The position numbers and the translations under genes were made by a program. The notes below the pieces were generated by a model, which had not been told where the DNA came from, searched no databases, and saw nothing but the letters and a program-made list of their open reading frames with translations. 64,000 bases of DNA, from NCBI RefSeq assembly GCF_002591915.1, contig NZ_NIHB01000001.1:597805-661804 (forward strand), in the 5' to 3' direction. Below, in pieces: positions 55,195-64,000 of this stretch. The stretch is from Marinicella litoralis (lineage in GTDB: Bacteria; Pseudomonadota; Gammaproteobacteria; Xanthomonadales; Marinicellaceae). Each line of letters starts with the position of its first letter. The first letter of the stretch is position 1.

Positions 55195-56527
55195 TGACTT
55201 GAGCGTAACTCAGCACACTGCTTTTGATTTGTTTGGTCCAATACTGTTGGCCATCTTTGCCTTTCACTTGAATATTTAATCGCCGGTCGGTGCGAGGGCC
55301 GGTAAATGACATTTTACAGTAGTTGTGTTGGTTGACCAGAGAGCCTTTGACCAATCTGGGGTTATCAAAATCGCCGCCAGATTTGCTGGAGTGCGTTCCA
55401 GCCGTAAAGGGAGAGCAGGTCATTTCATACAAAGGGTAGGCGCCAGGTCTTTCGGCTTTCAACATTTCTGTGTGGTGTTTGTCACCACTGAGAAAAATGA
55501 CGCCAGTGATTTTATTGTCATCCAACCACTGAATGAATGGGTCTCTTTCATGGCGGTATTTATCCCAGCCCTCATAAGCGTGGTAATTGTTGAGCATTTG
55601 TCCGCCACCAACAATGAATTTGAAGGGGGCGTAAGATGCCAATAAACTGTTTTTCAACCAATCAAGTTGCGCTTTGCCATAAAAGATTTTATCTGGCCCA
55701 TCAATGGCATTTTCGTGCGACTTGTTGTAGCGGTTGTCCATCAAGAAAAAGTCTACATCATTGTAACTGACTTTGGTGAACACGCCCTCTTGTTCTGGCA
55801 TCCCATAGCTGGGGTTGGCCCAAAACTTTTTGAATATGTTCAAGGTTTTTTGTTTGAAGGGAAACTCTGAACCTGAATTGTTGGGGCCAAAGTCATGGTC
55901 ATCCCAAGTGGCGTAATTGGCAAACTTATTAAAGACGGCTTGTAAATGGGGTTGTTGGCGGTCGCGCACCACTCGGTGGATTAAGTTTTGTTCGGCAGCA
56001 AAGTCGACTTCACGGTAATACCAGTTGTCGCCGATCCAAATCATCACTTCAGCATCTTCAGTGGCCATTTGGTCAAAAATTTCATGCTCACTGCCATACG
56101 GTTTACCGGGACGGTCATAAATGGTTTCATTTTCAAAGTTACATGAGCCTGCCAAAACCGAGAAATCAGGTGGATCGGTTCGCCATTGCCACAGGGTTTG
56201 GGTGGTGAAAGAATAAGTGGTCAATGGTTTTGACTTTTTGTTGTTGATTTTGAAAAAATAATTGTAACGCGTGGCGGGCTCTAAACCAGACAGCTTAAAG
56301 GTGTGGGTGTTGCCATAGTCTGTATCCACTTTGGCTGACAAAGATTGTTTGTTCTTGGGTTTGTCCGATTCCCAGTAAGTAATTGATACCTGACCATTTT
56401 CTGGAGATTGCACCCAAATATTGGCACCCCGCAATGCCACATGACCAAGTAAAGGACCCGCTGACAATTGTTTGCTTTGGCTGTCAAGGGTAAAGAGCAA
56501 TATAGATAATATAATGAGTGTTTTCAT
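55181..56527 (-). CDS. phoD: Alkaline phosphatase D family protein
   Basis: A secreted PhoD-type metallophosphoesterase of 448 residues. Signal peptide to about 18 (LDSQS), an N-terminal fibronectin-like domain (about 25-108), then the catalytic domain with metal ligands in SVLAGSCNFEN, MIWIGDNWYYRE, YATWDDHDFGPNNSG, FIVGGGQML and IFLSGDKHHTEML. It would release phosphate from organic phosphate esters in the periplasm. Substrate range is not predictable. No Pho box was found by eye upstream. Paired with a sensor kinase gene. Confidence 0.9.
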   Translation of the reverse strand: MKTLIILSILLFTLDSQSKQLSAGPLLGHVALRGANIWVQSPENGQVSITYWESDKPKNKQSLSAKVDTDYGNTHTFKLSGLEPATRYNYFFKINNKKSKPLTTYSFTTQTLWQWRTDPPDFSVLAGSCNFENETIYDRPGKPYGSEHEIFDQMATEDAEVMIWIGDNWYYREVDFAAEQNLIHRVVRDRQQPHLQAVFNKFANYATWDDHDFGPNNSGSEFPFKQKTLNIFKKFWANPSYGMPEQEGVFTKVSYNDVDFFLMDNRYNKSHENAIDGPDKIFYGKAQLDWLKNSLLASYAPFKFIVGGGQMLNNYHAYEGWDKYRHERDPFIQWLDDNKITGVIFLSGDKHHTEMLKAERPGAYPLYEMTCSPFTAGTHSSKSGGDFDNPRLVKGSLVNQHNYCKMSFTGPRTDRRLNIQVKGKDGQQYWTKQIKSSVLSYAQVNDKE

Positions 56528-56720
56528 GGTTTATATGTTACTGTTTTTAACGGAATCTTCACAAAAGGCTTTTACCATTGGCCTTCATGTGAGAAAATAC
56601 GAAGTGGATTTTTTCAGAGAGGCTTTTAAAAAGCGCCAATTTTATCAAACGTTCGTTTTATGTGTCTGTTTGATGGTTGCGTCCATAAAGTCATTATGTT
56701 TATTTATATAGGTTTTTGCA

Positions 56721-59700
56721 ATGAGAAATATGAAACAAGTTAAATGGATGGTTGCGGTTTTAATGATCGCAGTATTGCCATGGGGTGTTACATTGGCTCA
56801 AGAAACATCAGCGTCAATCAACGGTACTATTGTTGATTCATCGGGAAATGTTTTATCGGGTGCCACTGTAATCGTGACTCATGAACCCACTGGTCAAGTT
56901 AAGACTTTGACTACGAACGACTCAGGTCGTTATTCAGCACGCGGTTTACGCGTTGGTGGTCCTTATAAAATTGAAGTCAGAAATGACGGCTTCTCTGATG
57001 CTGAAGAAGGCAACATTTTCATCAAGTTGGGTGAAGATCGTGCCATTGATGCTGTGTTGGTTCAAGACGCCATCAACCTGGATACTGTAACCGCTGTCGG
57101 CGTTGCCGCTCAGTCAGCTACTTTTAATCCAGACAACATGGGTACAGGTACCAGCATTTCACAAGAACAAATAACCAATTTACCGACTGTTGATCGCAAC
57201 ATTCAAGATTACGTGCGTTTAGATTCACGTGTCAACATCAGAAGTTTTGGTGAAGGTATTTCAGTTTCTGGTGTTAATAACCGTTTCAACAACATCTCTA
57301 TCGATGGTGTAGGTATTGGCGATCCATTTGGTTTAGAAGCTGGTGGTTCACCCGGTTTGTCACAACCTTTCTCATTGGATACCATTCAAGAGTTGAACGT
57401 TCAGTTGTCACCTTATGACGTGACGTTGTCAAACTTTACCGGTGCCAACATCAATGCCATCACCAAATCAGGAACCAATGAGTTCACTGGTCGTGCTGCA
57501 TTGTATTATTCAGATGATGATTTGCAACGTGACGATGCAGATTTTACCCGTGAAGTTTACTCGGTATCTGCTGGTGGTCCAATCATCAAAGACAAGTTGT
57601 TCTTTTTCTTGGCATATGAAAAAGAAGAGCAAACTCGTTTGAACAACAATTCAAGTTTGACAGCAGAAGCTCAGCAAGTGGCTGATGTGGCTTCATCTGT
57701 ATATGGTATTGATGTTGGTGGTTTTGATGCACCTTCTGACCTGGTGACTGAAGAAGAGTCTATTGTTTTAAAACTGGACTGGAACATCAACGAGTATCAC
57801 AGGGCTTCATTCAAATATCAGAACAATGAAGACTCACAGCCTATTTTCCCAAATTATGGCGGTGGTGAAATTTCTTTGAGTTCACATTGGTATACCAATG
57901 CTTTTGAAAACAAATCTTACAACTTGAACTTATACAGTGATTGGACCACCAACTTCTCGACTGAGTTGCGCATCTCTAATTCTGAGTTTGATAAAATCCC
58001 TGATTTGAATGCTGTATTACCACACGTTGAAGTAGGCGTTGGAAATGGTAACTCTGTTTATTTTGGTACAGAAGAATTCAGACATGCCAACGAATTGAAT
58101 GTTGTGACTGATAACATTTATTTAGAAGGTAATTACTTCATGGGCGATCACATCCTGACTTTTGGTGTTGATTGGCGTGAGCAGGACATCCGCAACTTAT
58201 TCATCTCACAAGCTTTGGGTTACTATGAATTTGACAGCATCGATGATTTTGCCAATGGTATTCATTCAAGGTATGAATACAATCGCGGAACTAATGTGCC
58301 TAGACCAGAAGCCAATTGGTCTTGGGAAAACCTGGGTTTGTTCATCCAGGACAACTGGACAGTTAATGATCGCTTGACTGTGCAAATGGGTTTGCGTTTC
58401 GACAAGCCTGATACAGGTGACAAGCCACGTTTCAACCAAGATTTCTTTGATGCTTATGGTTTTGCCAACAACAACGTGGTCAGCAAAGGCACACTTCAAC
58501 CAAGAATTGGTTTTAACTATGACATGTCAGACGACAAATACATGCAGTTGCGTGGTGGTATCGGTGTATTCACTGGTGGCACACCCAACGTGTGGTTGTC
58601 TAATTCATTCACCAACACCGGTGGTGATTTGACTTTCTACAGCTCCAATGGAGTGGATGATGATGGTGTGATTTTCAGCCTTGACCCTAACAACCAACCT
58701 ATTTTGGATGGTTCATCTAGACAAAATGTTGATGTATTGGATCCAGACTTTGAAATTCCAACCGTGTTGAAGTCTAACATCGCAGTAGATGCTGAATTAC
58801 CTTGGTTTGGTTTGATTGGTTCGGTTGAATTGGAATACATCAAAGCGCAAAACGCCATTGATTACCAACATTTGAACTTGGGCGACCCTACTGGCACATT
58901 GCCTGATGGACGTTTGTCTTACTATGATGATCCATTGAATTTTTCAGGTAGACGTGCCAATGCCAACTCGGATTTTAATGATGTGATTTATTTAACCAAC
59001 ACATCTAAAGGTGACACCAAACGTGCCACTGTGAGTATTGAGTTACCACAAACTGAGCATTGGTATGCCAAAGCATCTTACACCTACACTGATGCGACTG
59101 AAGCTTCAGCAGGAACATCGTCTCGTGCGATTTCTAACTGGAACAACACACCTGCATTCAACCCCAATCAAGCCTTGGCAGCAACTTCTGCCTATGAAAT
59201 TGAGAATGCATTTGTATTCACTACGGTTTATCAAAACATGTTCTTCGGTGACAACTACACCAACATTGGTATGGTTTGGATTTCTCAAGATGGCGAACCA
59301 TTCTCGTACACATATAGAAATGACATCAATGGTGATGGTATCCGTGACAATGATTTGGTTTATGTTCCATTGCCTGATGAATATGTTTTAGATGACGGCG
59401 ACAACCAAGCAGAATTTGAAGCCTTTTTACAATCTTCAGGTTTGGCTCAATACCGTGGTCGTGTGGCACCAAGAAATGGTTTCAAAGCACCAAGAATCAA
59501 TACAGTTGATTTAAACATGTCTCAAGAGTTGCCAGCATGGGGCCCTGTCAGAGCCACTTTGTTTTTCAATGTGAAAAACTTGGGTAACTTGATGAACAGT
59601 GATTGGGGTCAAATCCAAACAGCTGGTTTTGATGGTGATGACGTGTTCAACTTAGACAGCATCGACGAAGATGGTACTCATAACTTGAATTGGAATGGTC

Positions 59701-59771
59701 CAACTCGATTCAGTACCAACCGCACCGCTTCACAATGGCGTGCTCAAATTGGTATCCGTTTAGATTGGTAA
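56721..59771 (+). CDS. Oar-like TonB-dependent receptor with N-terminal carboxypeptidase-like domain
   Basis: An outer-membrane receptor of 1016 residues. Signal peptide to about residue 28 (WGVTLAQ), a carboxypeptidase regulatory-like fold (SINGTIVDSSGNVLSGATVIV ... RYSARGLRVGGPYKIEVR, about 33-115), the plug (TNLPTVDRNIQDYVRLDSRV, SVSGVNNRFNNISIDGVG, NAITKSGTNEFTGRAALYYS) and a long barrel ending IGIRLDW. This is the Oar group found in gamma- and myxobacteria, linked to adhesion, signal export or peptide/glycan uptake. Codon use looks regular. No partner gene adjoins. An ATG at 56730 is an alternative start. A strong terminator follows. Confidence 0.9.
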   Translation: MRNMKQVKWMVAVLMIAVLPWGVTLAQETSASINGTIVDSSGNVLSGATVIVTHEPTGQVKTLTTNDSGRYSARGLRVGGPYKIEVRNDGFSDAEEGNIFIKLGEDRAIDAVLVQDAINLDTVTAVGVAAQSATFNPDNMGTGTSISQEQITNLPTVDRNIQDYVRLDSRVNIRSFGEGISVSGVNNRFNNISIDGVGIGDPFGLEAGGSPGLSQPFSLDTIQELNVQLSPYDVTLSNFTGANINAITKSGTNEFTGRAALYYSDDDLQRDDADFTREVYSVSAGGPIIKDKLFFFLAYEKEEQTRLNNNSSLTAEAQQVADVASSVYGIDVGGFDAPSDLVTEEESIVLKLDWNINEYHRASFKYQNNEDSQPIFPNYGGGEISLSSHWYTNAFENKSYNLNLYSDWTTNFSTELRISNSEFDKIPDLNAVLPHVEVGVGNGNSVYFGTEEFRHANELNVVTDNIYLEGNYFMGDHILTFGVDWREQDIRNLFISQALGYYEFDSIDDFANGIHSRYEYNRGTNVPRPEANWSWENLGLFIQDNWTVNDRLTVQMGLRFDKPDTGDKPRFNQDFFDAYGFANNNVVSKGTLQPRIGFNYDMSDDKYMQLRGGIGVFTGGTPNVWLSNSFTNTGGDLTFYSSNGVDDDGVIFSLDPNNQPILDGSSRQNVDVLDPDFEIPTVLKSNIAVDAELPWFGLIGSVELEYIKAQNAIDYQHLNLGDPTGTLPDGRLSYYDDPLNFSGRRANANSDFNDVIYLTNTSKGDTKRATVSIELPQTEHWYAKASYTYTDATEASAGTSSRAISNWNNTPAFNPNQALAATSAYEIENAFVFTTVYQNMFFGDNYTNIGMVWISQDGEPFSYTYRNDINGDGIRDNDLVYVPLPDEYVLDDGDNQAEFEAFLQSSGLAQYRGRVAPRNGFKAPRINTVDLNMSQELPAWGPVRATLFFNVKNLGNLMNSDWGQIQTAGFDGDDVFNLDSIDEDGTHNLNWNGPTRFSTNRTASQWRAQIGIRLDW

Positions 59772-59807
59772 CCAATTGAAAAATCAGAGCCGATGATATT
59801 GGCTTGT

Positions 59808-59840
59808 AAAAAAGGGTGGCTATTAAGTCACCCTTTTTTT
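59808..59840 (+). terminator. Rho-independent terminator after the Oar-like receptor
   Basis: A6-GGGTG stem with complementary CACCC, loop GCTATTAAGT, then seven T. Confidence 0.92.
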
Positions 59841-59881
59841 GTGGCTCGAATTAAAATAACTTCATCTTTTAAGGAATCTAT

Positions 59882-61126
59882 ATGATGAGTTTATTTGACT
59901 TGGTATCCATCTTGTTGTCATTGGCGGCATTGTTTGCGTATTTTAACCACCGCTTTATTGGCTTACCCAATGGCATCGGCATCATGTTGATTGGTTTGTT
60001 GATGTCTTTGATTTTGGTGGCGCTGAGTAAACTGGGTTGGTTCAACACCGATCAAATTGCTGCCATTGTTTCTCAAGTCGATTTTGATGAGACGGTGATG
60101 AATGGCATGTTAAGCTTTTTATTGTTCGCAGGTGCTTTGCATGTCAACATCAACCGTTTGGCTGCTGTCAAGGACACCATTGCCATATTGGCGACCATTG
60201 GTGTGGTGATCTCCTCTTTAATCATCAGTGTCGTTAGCTTTTATATATTCCAATTGTTTGGGGTGGAAGTCTCATACATTTATTGCTTGGTGTTTGGGGT
60301 GTTGATTTCACCCACAGATCCGATTGCGGTGATGGGGATATTAAAGAAAGTGGGCGCTCCCAAATCAATCGAAGTCAAAATCACTGGAGAGTCCCTGTTC
60401 AATGACGGCGTTGCCGTAGTCTTGTTCATTGCGGTGCTTGGGGTGGCGACCGGTCAGGCAGAAGCGTCTTTCTCCAGTGTCGGTTTGTTGTTTTTACAAG
60501 AAGCGGTCGGTGGGGCTTTGTTTGGGATTGCTTTGGGCTATGTTGGTTATTGGATGCTTAAGTCGATTGACAACTACCAGGTTGAAATGCTGATCACCAT
60601 TGCAATGGTGACTGGTGGTTATGCCTTGGCACAACATTGGCATTTATCGGGTCCGATAGCCATTGTGATTGCGGGCTTAATGACAGGCAACCAAGGTCGA
60701 CTATTGGCGATGAGCGATGTCACCAGAGAGCGTCTGGATAATTTTTGGGAATTGATTGATGAAGTTTTGAATGCGGTGTTGTTCTTGTTGATTGGGGTGG
60801 AAATCTTGTTGATTCAATTTTTACCCAGTTATATTTACAGTGCATTGTTGATCATTCCTTTGGTGATTCTGGCCAGATTCATCAGTGTGGGTTTACCTGT
60901 CAGTTTACTTAAATTTAAAAACACCTACTCGCCACATGCCATTAAAATATTGACCTGGGGTGGATTGCGCGGTGGTATTTCAGTGGCCTTGGTATTGTCT
61001 TTGCCGCTTGGACCATACAGAGAACCATTGATTGCAGCCACCTATGCAGTGGTTTTGTTCAGTATATTGGTGCAAGGGTTGACAGTTGGCAAGGTGGCAG
61101 CGATGGCTAAACAGGACAATGGATGA
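59882..61126 (+). CDS. CPA1-family Na+/H+ antiporter (NhaP-like)
   Basis: A 414-residue sodium/proton antiporter with about 12 helices. Visible family motifs: FGVLISPTDPIAVMGILKK, TGESLFNDGVAVVLFIAVL with the ND pair, and ILTWGGLRGGISVALVLSLP near the C-terminus. It lacks the long cytoplasmic tail of eukaryotic exchangers. Role is Na+ and pH control at the inner membrane. AAGGA lies six bases before the start. An inverted-repeat element begins 14 bp after its stop. Confidence 0.92.
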   Translation: MMSLFDLVSILLSLAALFAYFNHRFIGLPNGIGIMLIGLLMSLILVALSKLGWFNTDQIAAIVSQVDFDETVMNGMLSFLLFAGALHVNINRLAAVKDTIAILATIGVVISSLIISVVSFYIFQLFGVEVSYIYCLVFGVLISPTDPIAVMGILKKVGAPKSIEVKITGESLFNDGVAVVLFIAVLGVATGQAEASFSSVGLLFLQEAVGGALFGIALGYVGYWMLKSIDNYQVEMLITIAMVTGGYALAQHWHLSGPIAIVIAGLMTGNQGRLLAMSDVTRERLDNFWELIDEVLNAVLFLLIGVEILLIQFLPSYIYSALLIIPLVILARFISVGLPVSLLKFKNTYSPHAIKILTWGGLRGGISVALVLSLPLGPYREPLIAATYAVVLFSILVQGLTVGKVAAMAKQDNG

Positions 61127-61139
61127 ACTGTATTAAGGG

Positions 61140-61324
61140 TGTCATGCTGAGCGGACTTGAACCATGAGATAAAACTTAATCGCACAGTATTGGGGTTAAA
61201 AGCACCATGAAAAAACAAAGGCAATGAGTCGAAGGATCTCCTGACGCTGGAAGGGTGGTTCCTTTTTAATTTGCGAGCGCTGTGGGAGGTTCTTCGACTC
61301 GCCTTCGGCTCGCTCAGGATGACA
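61140..61324. repeat. Inverted-repeat intergenic element of 185 bp
   Basis: Ends are TGTCATGCTGAG (61140-61151) and CTCAGGATGACA (61313-61324), inverted copies with one mismatch. A second nested pair is GAGTCGAAGGATCTCC (about 61227-61242) and GGAGGTTCTTCGACTC, with three mismatches. The words GTCATCCTGAGC and GTCGAAGGATCTC resemble a repeat family met between genes in many unrelated bacteria. It lies in the 408-bp gap between the antiporter and tRNA genes, which also holds the tRNA promoter. Confidence 0.7.
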
Positions 61325-61491
61325 TTCAGTTTTTTTGGCACACGGCCTACGGCATTCCAATATCGCTTCATGAGCTTCATTTAAATCGCAATATCCCCAT
61401 AATCCTTACCTCTGAATGACATGTTATATTTTAATATTTATCCTGTACCAAACCTGAGAACTAAAGTTTGTTGATTCATCCACATTAACTG

Positions 61492-61519
61492 TTGCAAAAA
61501 CAAAATTATATAGTAGAAT
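61492..61519 (+). promoter_or_regulatory. Promoter of the initiator tRNA gene
   Basis: -35 TTGCAA (61492-61497) and -10 TAGAAT (61514-61519) with 16-bp spacing, 15 bp before the tRNA. Confidence 0.6.
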
Positions 61520-61534
61520 ATGCCATCTTGATGA

Positions 61535-61611
<77 letters not shown>

Positions 61612-61630
61612 ATTGATTGATCGTATTATC

Positions 61631-61653
61631 AGGCTCCAAGTGGAGCCTTTTTT
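61631..61653 (+). terminator. Terminator between the initiator tRNA and rimP
   Basis: Stem AGGCTCCA / TGGAGCCT with a tight loop, followed by TTTTTT. It would end the tRNA transcript or partially attenuate readthrough into rimP. Confidence 0.85.
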
Positions 61654-61749
61654 GTTGCTGAAATTCATTGATTGGTGAAGCGACAAATGTCTTTGCCCAT
61701 CTTATAATTTCTTAGCATCGAGTATTTTTAAAACGTATTTTCACTGTTA

Positions 61750-62214
61750 ATGAAAGAAAAACTGCTAACTGAACTTATTGCACCTGTGATTGAAGACATG
61801 GGCTTCGTCTTTTGGGGATTGGAATACCTGCCACAAAAGAACAATGCTATATTGCGTGTATATATTGAGCATGCAGATGGCATTACTGTCAACAATTGTG
61901 CCGAGTGTAGCCGTGAAATTTCAGGGGTGTTGGAAGTTGAAGACCCCATTACTGGTGCATATGTATTAGAAGTTTCCTCACCAGGCATGGATCGTGTGTT
62001 GTTTAACAGCACGCAATTTGATCGTTATAAAGGTGAGTTTGTTCAAATCAAATTGGCACAGCCAGTAGATGGTGCTAGAAATATTAAAGGCGAAATCAAG
62101 TCAGTCGATGGTGACAAGATCATTGTGGCCAATGAAGTGACTGAATATGAATTCGAAATGGGTAATGTAATGAAAGCTCGGTTGAAACCAACATTTGGTG
62201 GAGTTAAAAAATGA
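61750..62214 (+). CDS. rimP: Ribosome maturation factor RimP
   Basis: Helps assemble the 30S subunit. The 154-residue protein has the family blocks VIEDMGFVFWGLEYLPQKNNAILRVYIE, ITVNNCAECSREISGVLEVEDPI, YVLEVSSPGMDRVLFN and a C-terminal Sm-like domain. ATG at 61750 has no strong ribosome site. It overlaps nusA by four bases. Confidence 0.97.
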   Translation: MKEKLLTELIAPVIEDMGFVFWGLEYLPQKNNAILRVYIEHADGITVNNCAECSREISGVLEVEDPITGAYVLEVSSPGMDRVLFNSTQFDRYKGEFVQIKLAQPVDGARNIKGEIKSVDGDKIIVANEVTEYEFEMGNVMKARLKPTFGGVKK

Positions 62215-63692
62215 GTAGAGAAATTCTATATGTAGCTGAAGCCTTGTCAAATGAGAAAGGTGTCAGTCGTGATGTGATTTTTGAGGCCATCGAATTGGCA
62301 TTGGCTTCTGCCACAAAGAAAAAACACATGAAAGACATGGATGTGCGGGTTGATATTGACCGCACCACTGGAAAATATGACAGTTTCCGCAGATGGACTG
62401 TGGTCGAAGATGATGAGTTTGAATCTGAAGACAAGGAAATTTTGTTGGCAGAAGCGAAAAAAACCGATGCCGACATTGAAGTAGGTGATGTGATCGAAGA
62501 ACAAATGGATTCGGTTGAGTTTGGTCGCATTGCAGCACAAACAGCCAAGCAAGTGATTTTGCAAAAGGTTCGTGAAGCCGAGCGTGAGCAAGTGGTTGAA
62601 ATGTTTGAAGACCGCATTGGCGAAGTGCTTTCGGGCATAGTAAAACGTGTAGAACGAGGACATGTCTTTATTGATGTGGGCAGTGGTATTGAAGCCATTG
62701 TGCCGCGTGAATTTGGCATACCACGTGAAAAAGTAAAACGGGGCGACCGTTTGAAAGGCTTGTTGGTTGAAGTGAATCGATTGAATCGTGGACCCATTCT
62801 AACCCTTTCAAGAAAAAGCCCAGATTTCATGATTGAATTGTTTAAGGTTGAAGTGCCAGAAATCTCACAAGGATTTTTAGAGATTAAAGGCGCCGCCAGA
62901 GATCCTGGACACCGGGCAAAAATTGCCGTCTTTTCACATGACAAAAAACTAGATCCGATTGGCGCTTGTGTGGGCATGAGAGGCTCACGCGTAATGTCTG
63001 TAGCCAATGAATTGGGTGGCGAACGAATTGATATCATTTTGTGGGATGAGAATCCTGCTCAGTTTATGATCAATGCCATGTCGCCAGCTGAAATTGAGTC
63101 CATTGTTGTCGATGAAGAAAAAGGTTCTATCGATGTGGCAGTGAATGAAGCTCAGTTGTCACAGGCCATTGGTCGTGGCGGACAGAATGTTCGTTTGGCC
63201 AGTGAATTGACCCAATGGGAAATCAATGTTCTAACCACCGAGCAAGCGGAAGAGAAAAACGAAGCTGAAGCGATGGAATTTGTGCGTGAGTACGAAGAAA
63301 AATTGGATGTGGATGAAGACATGGCCATCTTATTGGTTCAAGAAGGTTTTTCATCCATTGAAGAAATTGCTTACGTTGATGAAGCTGAACTGTTGAACAT
63401 TGATGGTTTTGATGAAGATTTGGTTGAAGAGTTAAGGGGACGAGCCAGGGATGCCTTGTTAACCCAAATGATTGCCAATGAAGAAAAATTAGAAAGTAAA
63501 AAGCCTGCAGATGATTTGTTGGGCTTGGAATTAATGAATGATAAGTTGGCCTATATGTTGGCTGACAAAGGCATAAGAACCAGAGATGATTTGGCTGATT
63601 TAGCAACAGATGAATTGCTTGAGTTGATCGAAATGGATGAAGCCGATGCTTCAGAATTAATCATGGAAGCCAGAAAACATTGGTTCGAATAA
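62211..63692 (+). CDS. nusA: Transcription termination/antitermination protein NusA
   Basis: RNA polymerase-binding elongation factor of 493 residues. Order: N-terminal RNAP-binding domain (REILYVAEALSNEKGVSRD), S1 domain (GEVLSGIVKRVERGHVFIDVG), KH1 and KH2 (DPIGACVGMRGSRVMSVANEL; SQAIGRGGQNVRLASELT) and two C-terminal acidic repeats (LLVQEGFSSIEEIAYV; MLADKGIRTRDDLADL). The two repeats are the gammaproteobacterial form that contacts the alpha C-terminal domain and N protein-like factors. Follows rimP with ATGA overlap. Confidence 0.98.
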   Translation: MSREILYVAEALSNEKGVSRDVIFEAIELALASATKKKHMKDMDVRVDIDRTTGKYDSFRRWTVVEDDEFESEDKEILLAEAKKTDADIEVGDVIEEQMDSVEFGRIAAQTAKQVILQKVREAEREQVVEMFEDRIGEVLSGIVKRVERGHVFIDVGSGIEAIVPREFGIPREKVKRGDRLKGLLVEVNRLNRGPILTLSRKSPDFMIELFKVEVPEISQGFLEIKGAARDPGHRAKIAVFSHDKKLDPIGACVGMRGSRVMSVANELGGERIDIILWDENPAQFMINAMSPAEIESIVVDEEKGSIDVAVNEAQLSQAIGRGGQNVRLASELTQWEINVLTTEQAEEKNEAEAMEFVREYEEKLDVDEDMAILLVQEGFSSIEEIAYVDEAELLNIDGFDEDLVEELRGRARDALLTQMIANEEKLESKKPADDLLGLELMNDKLAYMLADKGIRTRDDLADLATDELLELIEMDEADASELIMEARKHWFE

Positions 63693-63711
63693 ATAACAAC
63701 AGGAGACGACA

Positions 63712-64000
63712 ATGTCTGATGTAACTGTAAAACAATTAGCTGGTGTATTAGGAATCACTGCAGATAAGTTGATGGAACAACTGGAAAGTGCTGGTATTCC
63801 AGCCACATCTGAAGATGAGGCGATCAGCAATGAGTCAAAAGTAAAATTACTGGAATTTTTGCGTGGCTCGCATGGTAAAGACAAGAAAAATTTATCACCA
63901 CGTAAAAAAGTGGTTTTAAAAAGAAAGTCCAAAGAAGTTTTACGCGTATCCAGCAGTGGACCCGGTGTTTCTAAAACCAAAAACATCAACATTGAAGTTA
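63712..64000 (+). CDS. infB: Translation initiation factor IF-2, N-terminal part (cut by window edge)
   Basis: The first 96 codons read as the IF-2 N-terminal domain: SDVTVKQLAGVLGITADKLM EQLESAG-type sequence (residues 2-27), then a basic linker (RKKVVLKRKSKEVLRV). AGGAG lies before the ATG at 63712. The GTPase domains lie beyond the window. Follows nusA by 19 bases as in the classic operon. Confidence 0.95.
   Translation, partial: MSDVTVKQLAGVLGITADKLMEQLESAGIPATSEDEAISNESKVKLLEFLRGSHGKDKKNLSPRKKVVLKRKSKEVLRVSSSGPGVSKTKNINIEV

Noticed and set aside
56472-56711. Plus-strand 79-codon frame upstream of the Oar-like receptor
   Set aside because: Overlaps the 5' end of phoD, has no ribosome site and no recognisable protein features.
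61042-61380. Minus-strand open frame of 112 codons over the antiporter 3' end and the repeat element
   Set aside because: It is a product of the inverted-repeat element and overlaps a solid gene; the translated string is typical of false genes in such repeats.

Overview
The window looks like chromosome of a low-GC (low 40s percent by eye), aerobic to facultatively denitrifying marine-type gammaproteobacterium. The gene orders initiator tRNA-rimP-nusA-infB and pyrG-kdsA-eno, the RND, TonB and 3-hydroxybutyrate genes and the general protein style support Gammaproteobacteria. A Marinicella-like lineage is my guess, not something the sequence proves. No phage, insertion sequence, plasmid gene or CRISPR array was seen; nearly everything is vertically plausible chromosome.

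Layout. 1-6.5 kb: mscL (cut by the window edge), glnA, an MscS channel overlapping a modABC molybdate transporter, and a small lipoprotein gene interrupted by an in-frame stop. 6.6-18.1 kb: a denitrification island containing a beta-barrel porin, norCB, norQ, norD, a haem-type TonB receptor, an unusual nirS and a Dnr-type Crp/Fnr regulator. Four promoters here carry an FNR/Dnr box at the same distance from a good -10 hexamer, so porin, NO reductase, haem receptor and nitrite reductase look like one NO/anoxia regulon. 18.1-22 kb: eno, kdsA, pyrG. 22-28.9 kb: a deoxynucleoside salvage cluster read leftward (deoC, a two-domain ALDH16-like dehydrogenase, purine nucleoside phosphorylase, deoA, then a cation/proton antiporter). 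29.2-34.3 kb: katG and a large propeller-Y_Y_Y-GGDEF protein. 34.5-40.9 kb: a TetR/cupin pair divergent from a TonB receptor, a lipoprotein 3-hydroxybutyrate-oligomer hydrolase and a 3-hydroxybutyrate dehydrogenase: a candidate uptake-and-use locus for PHB oligomers. 41-48.5 kb: tsaD, nitroreductase, GFA-like and DUF1203 proteins, a guanine-deaminase-like enzyme and an RND efflux pair. 48.6-51.5 kb: three-gene proton-translocating transhydrogenase. 51.8-61.1 kb: secreted FG-GAP propeller protein with a C-terminal GFE tail, PilS-like kinase plus PhoD phosphatase, Oar-like TonB receptor, Na+/H+ antiporter. 61.1-64 kb: an inverted-repeat element, initiator tRNA-Met, rimP, nusA and the start of infB.

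How it works together: NirS makes NO from nitrite, NorCB removes it, NorQ/NorD mature NorCB, and the haem receptor could feed the haem demand of both enzymes. The haem d1 synthesis genes, a nitrate reductase and N2O reductase are not in the window. DeoC makes acetaldehyde that the ALDH next to it could oxidise. The 3-hydroxybutyrate genes would bring in oligomers, cut them to monomers and oxidise these to acetoacetate. All functional statements are from sequence motifs read by eye; no database search was run.
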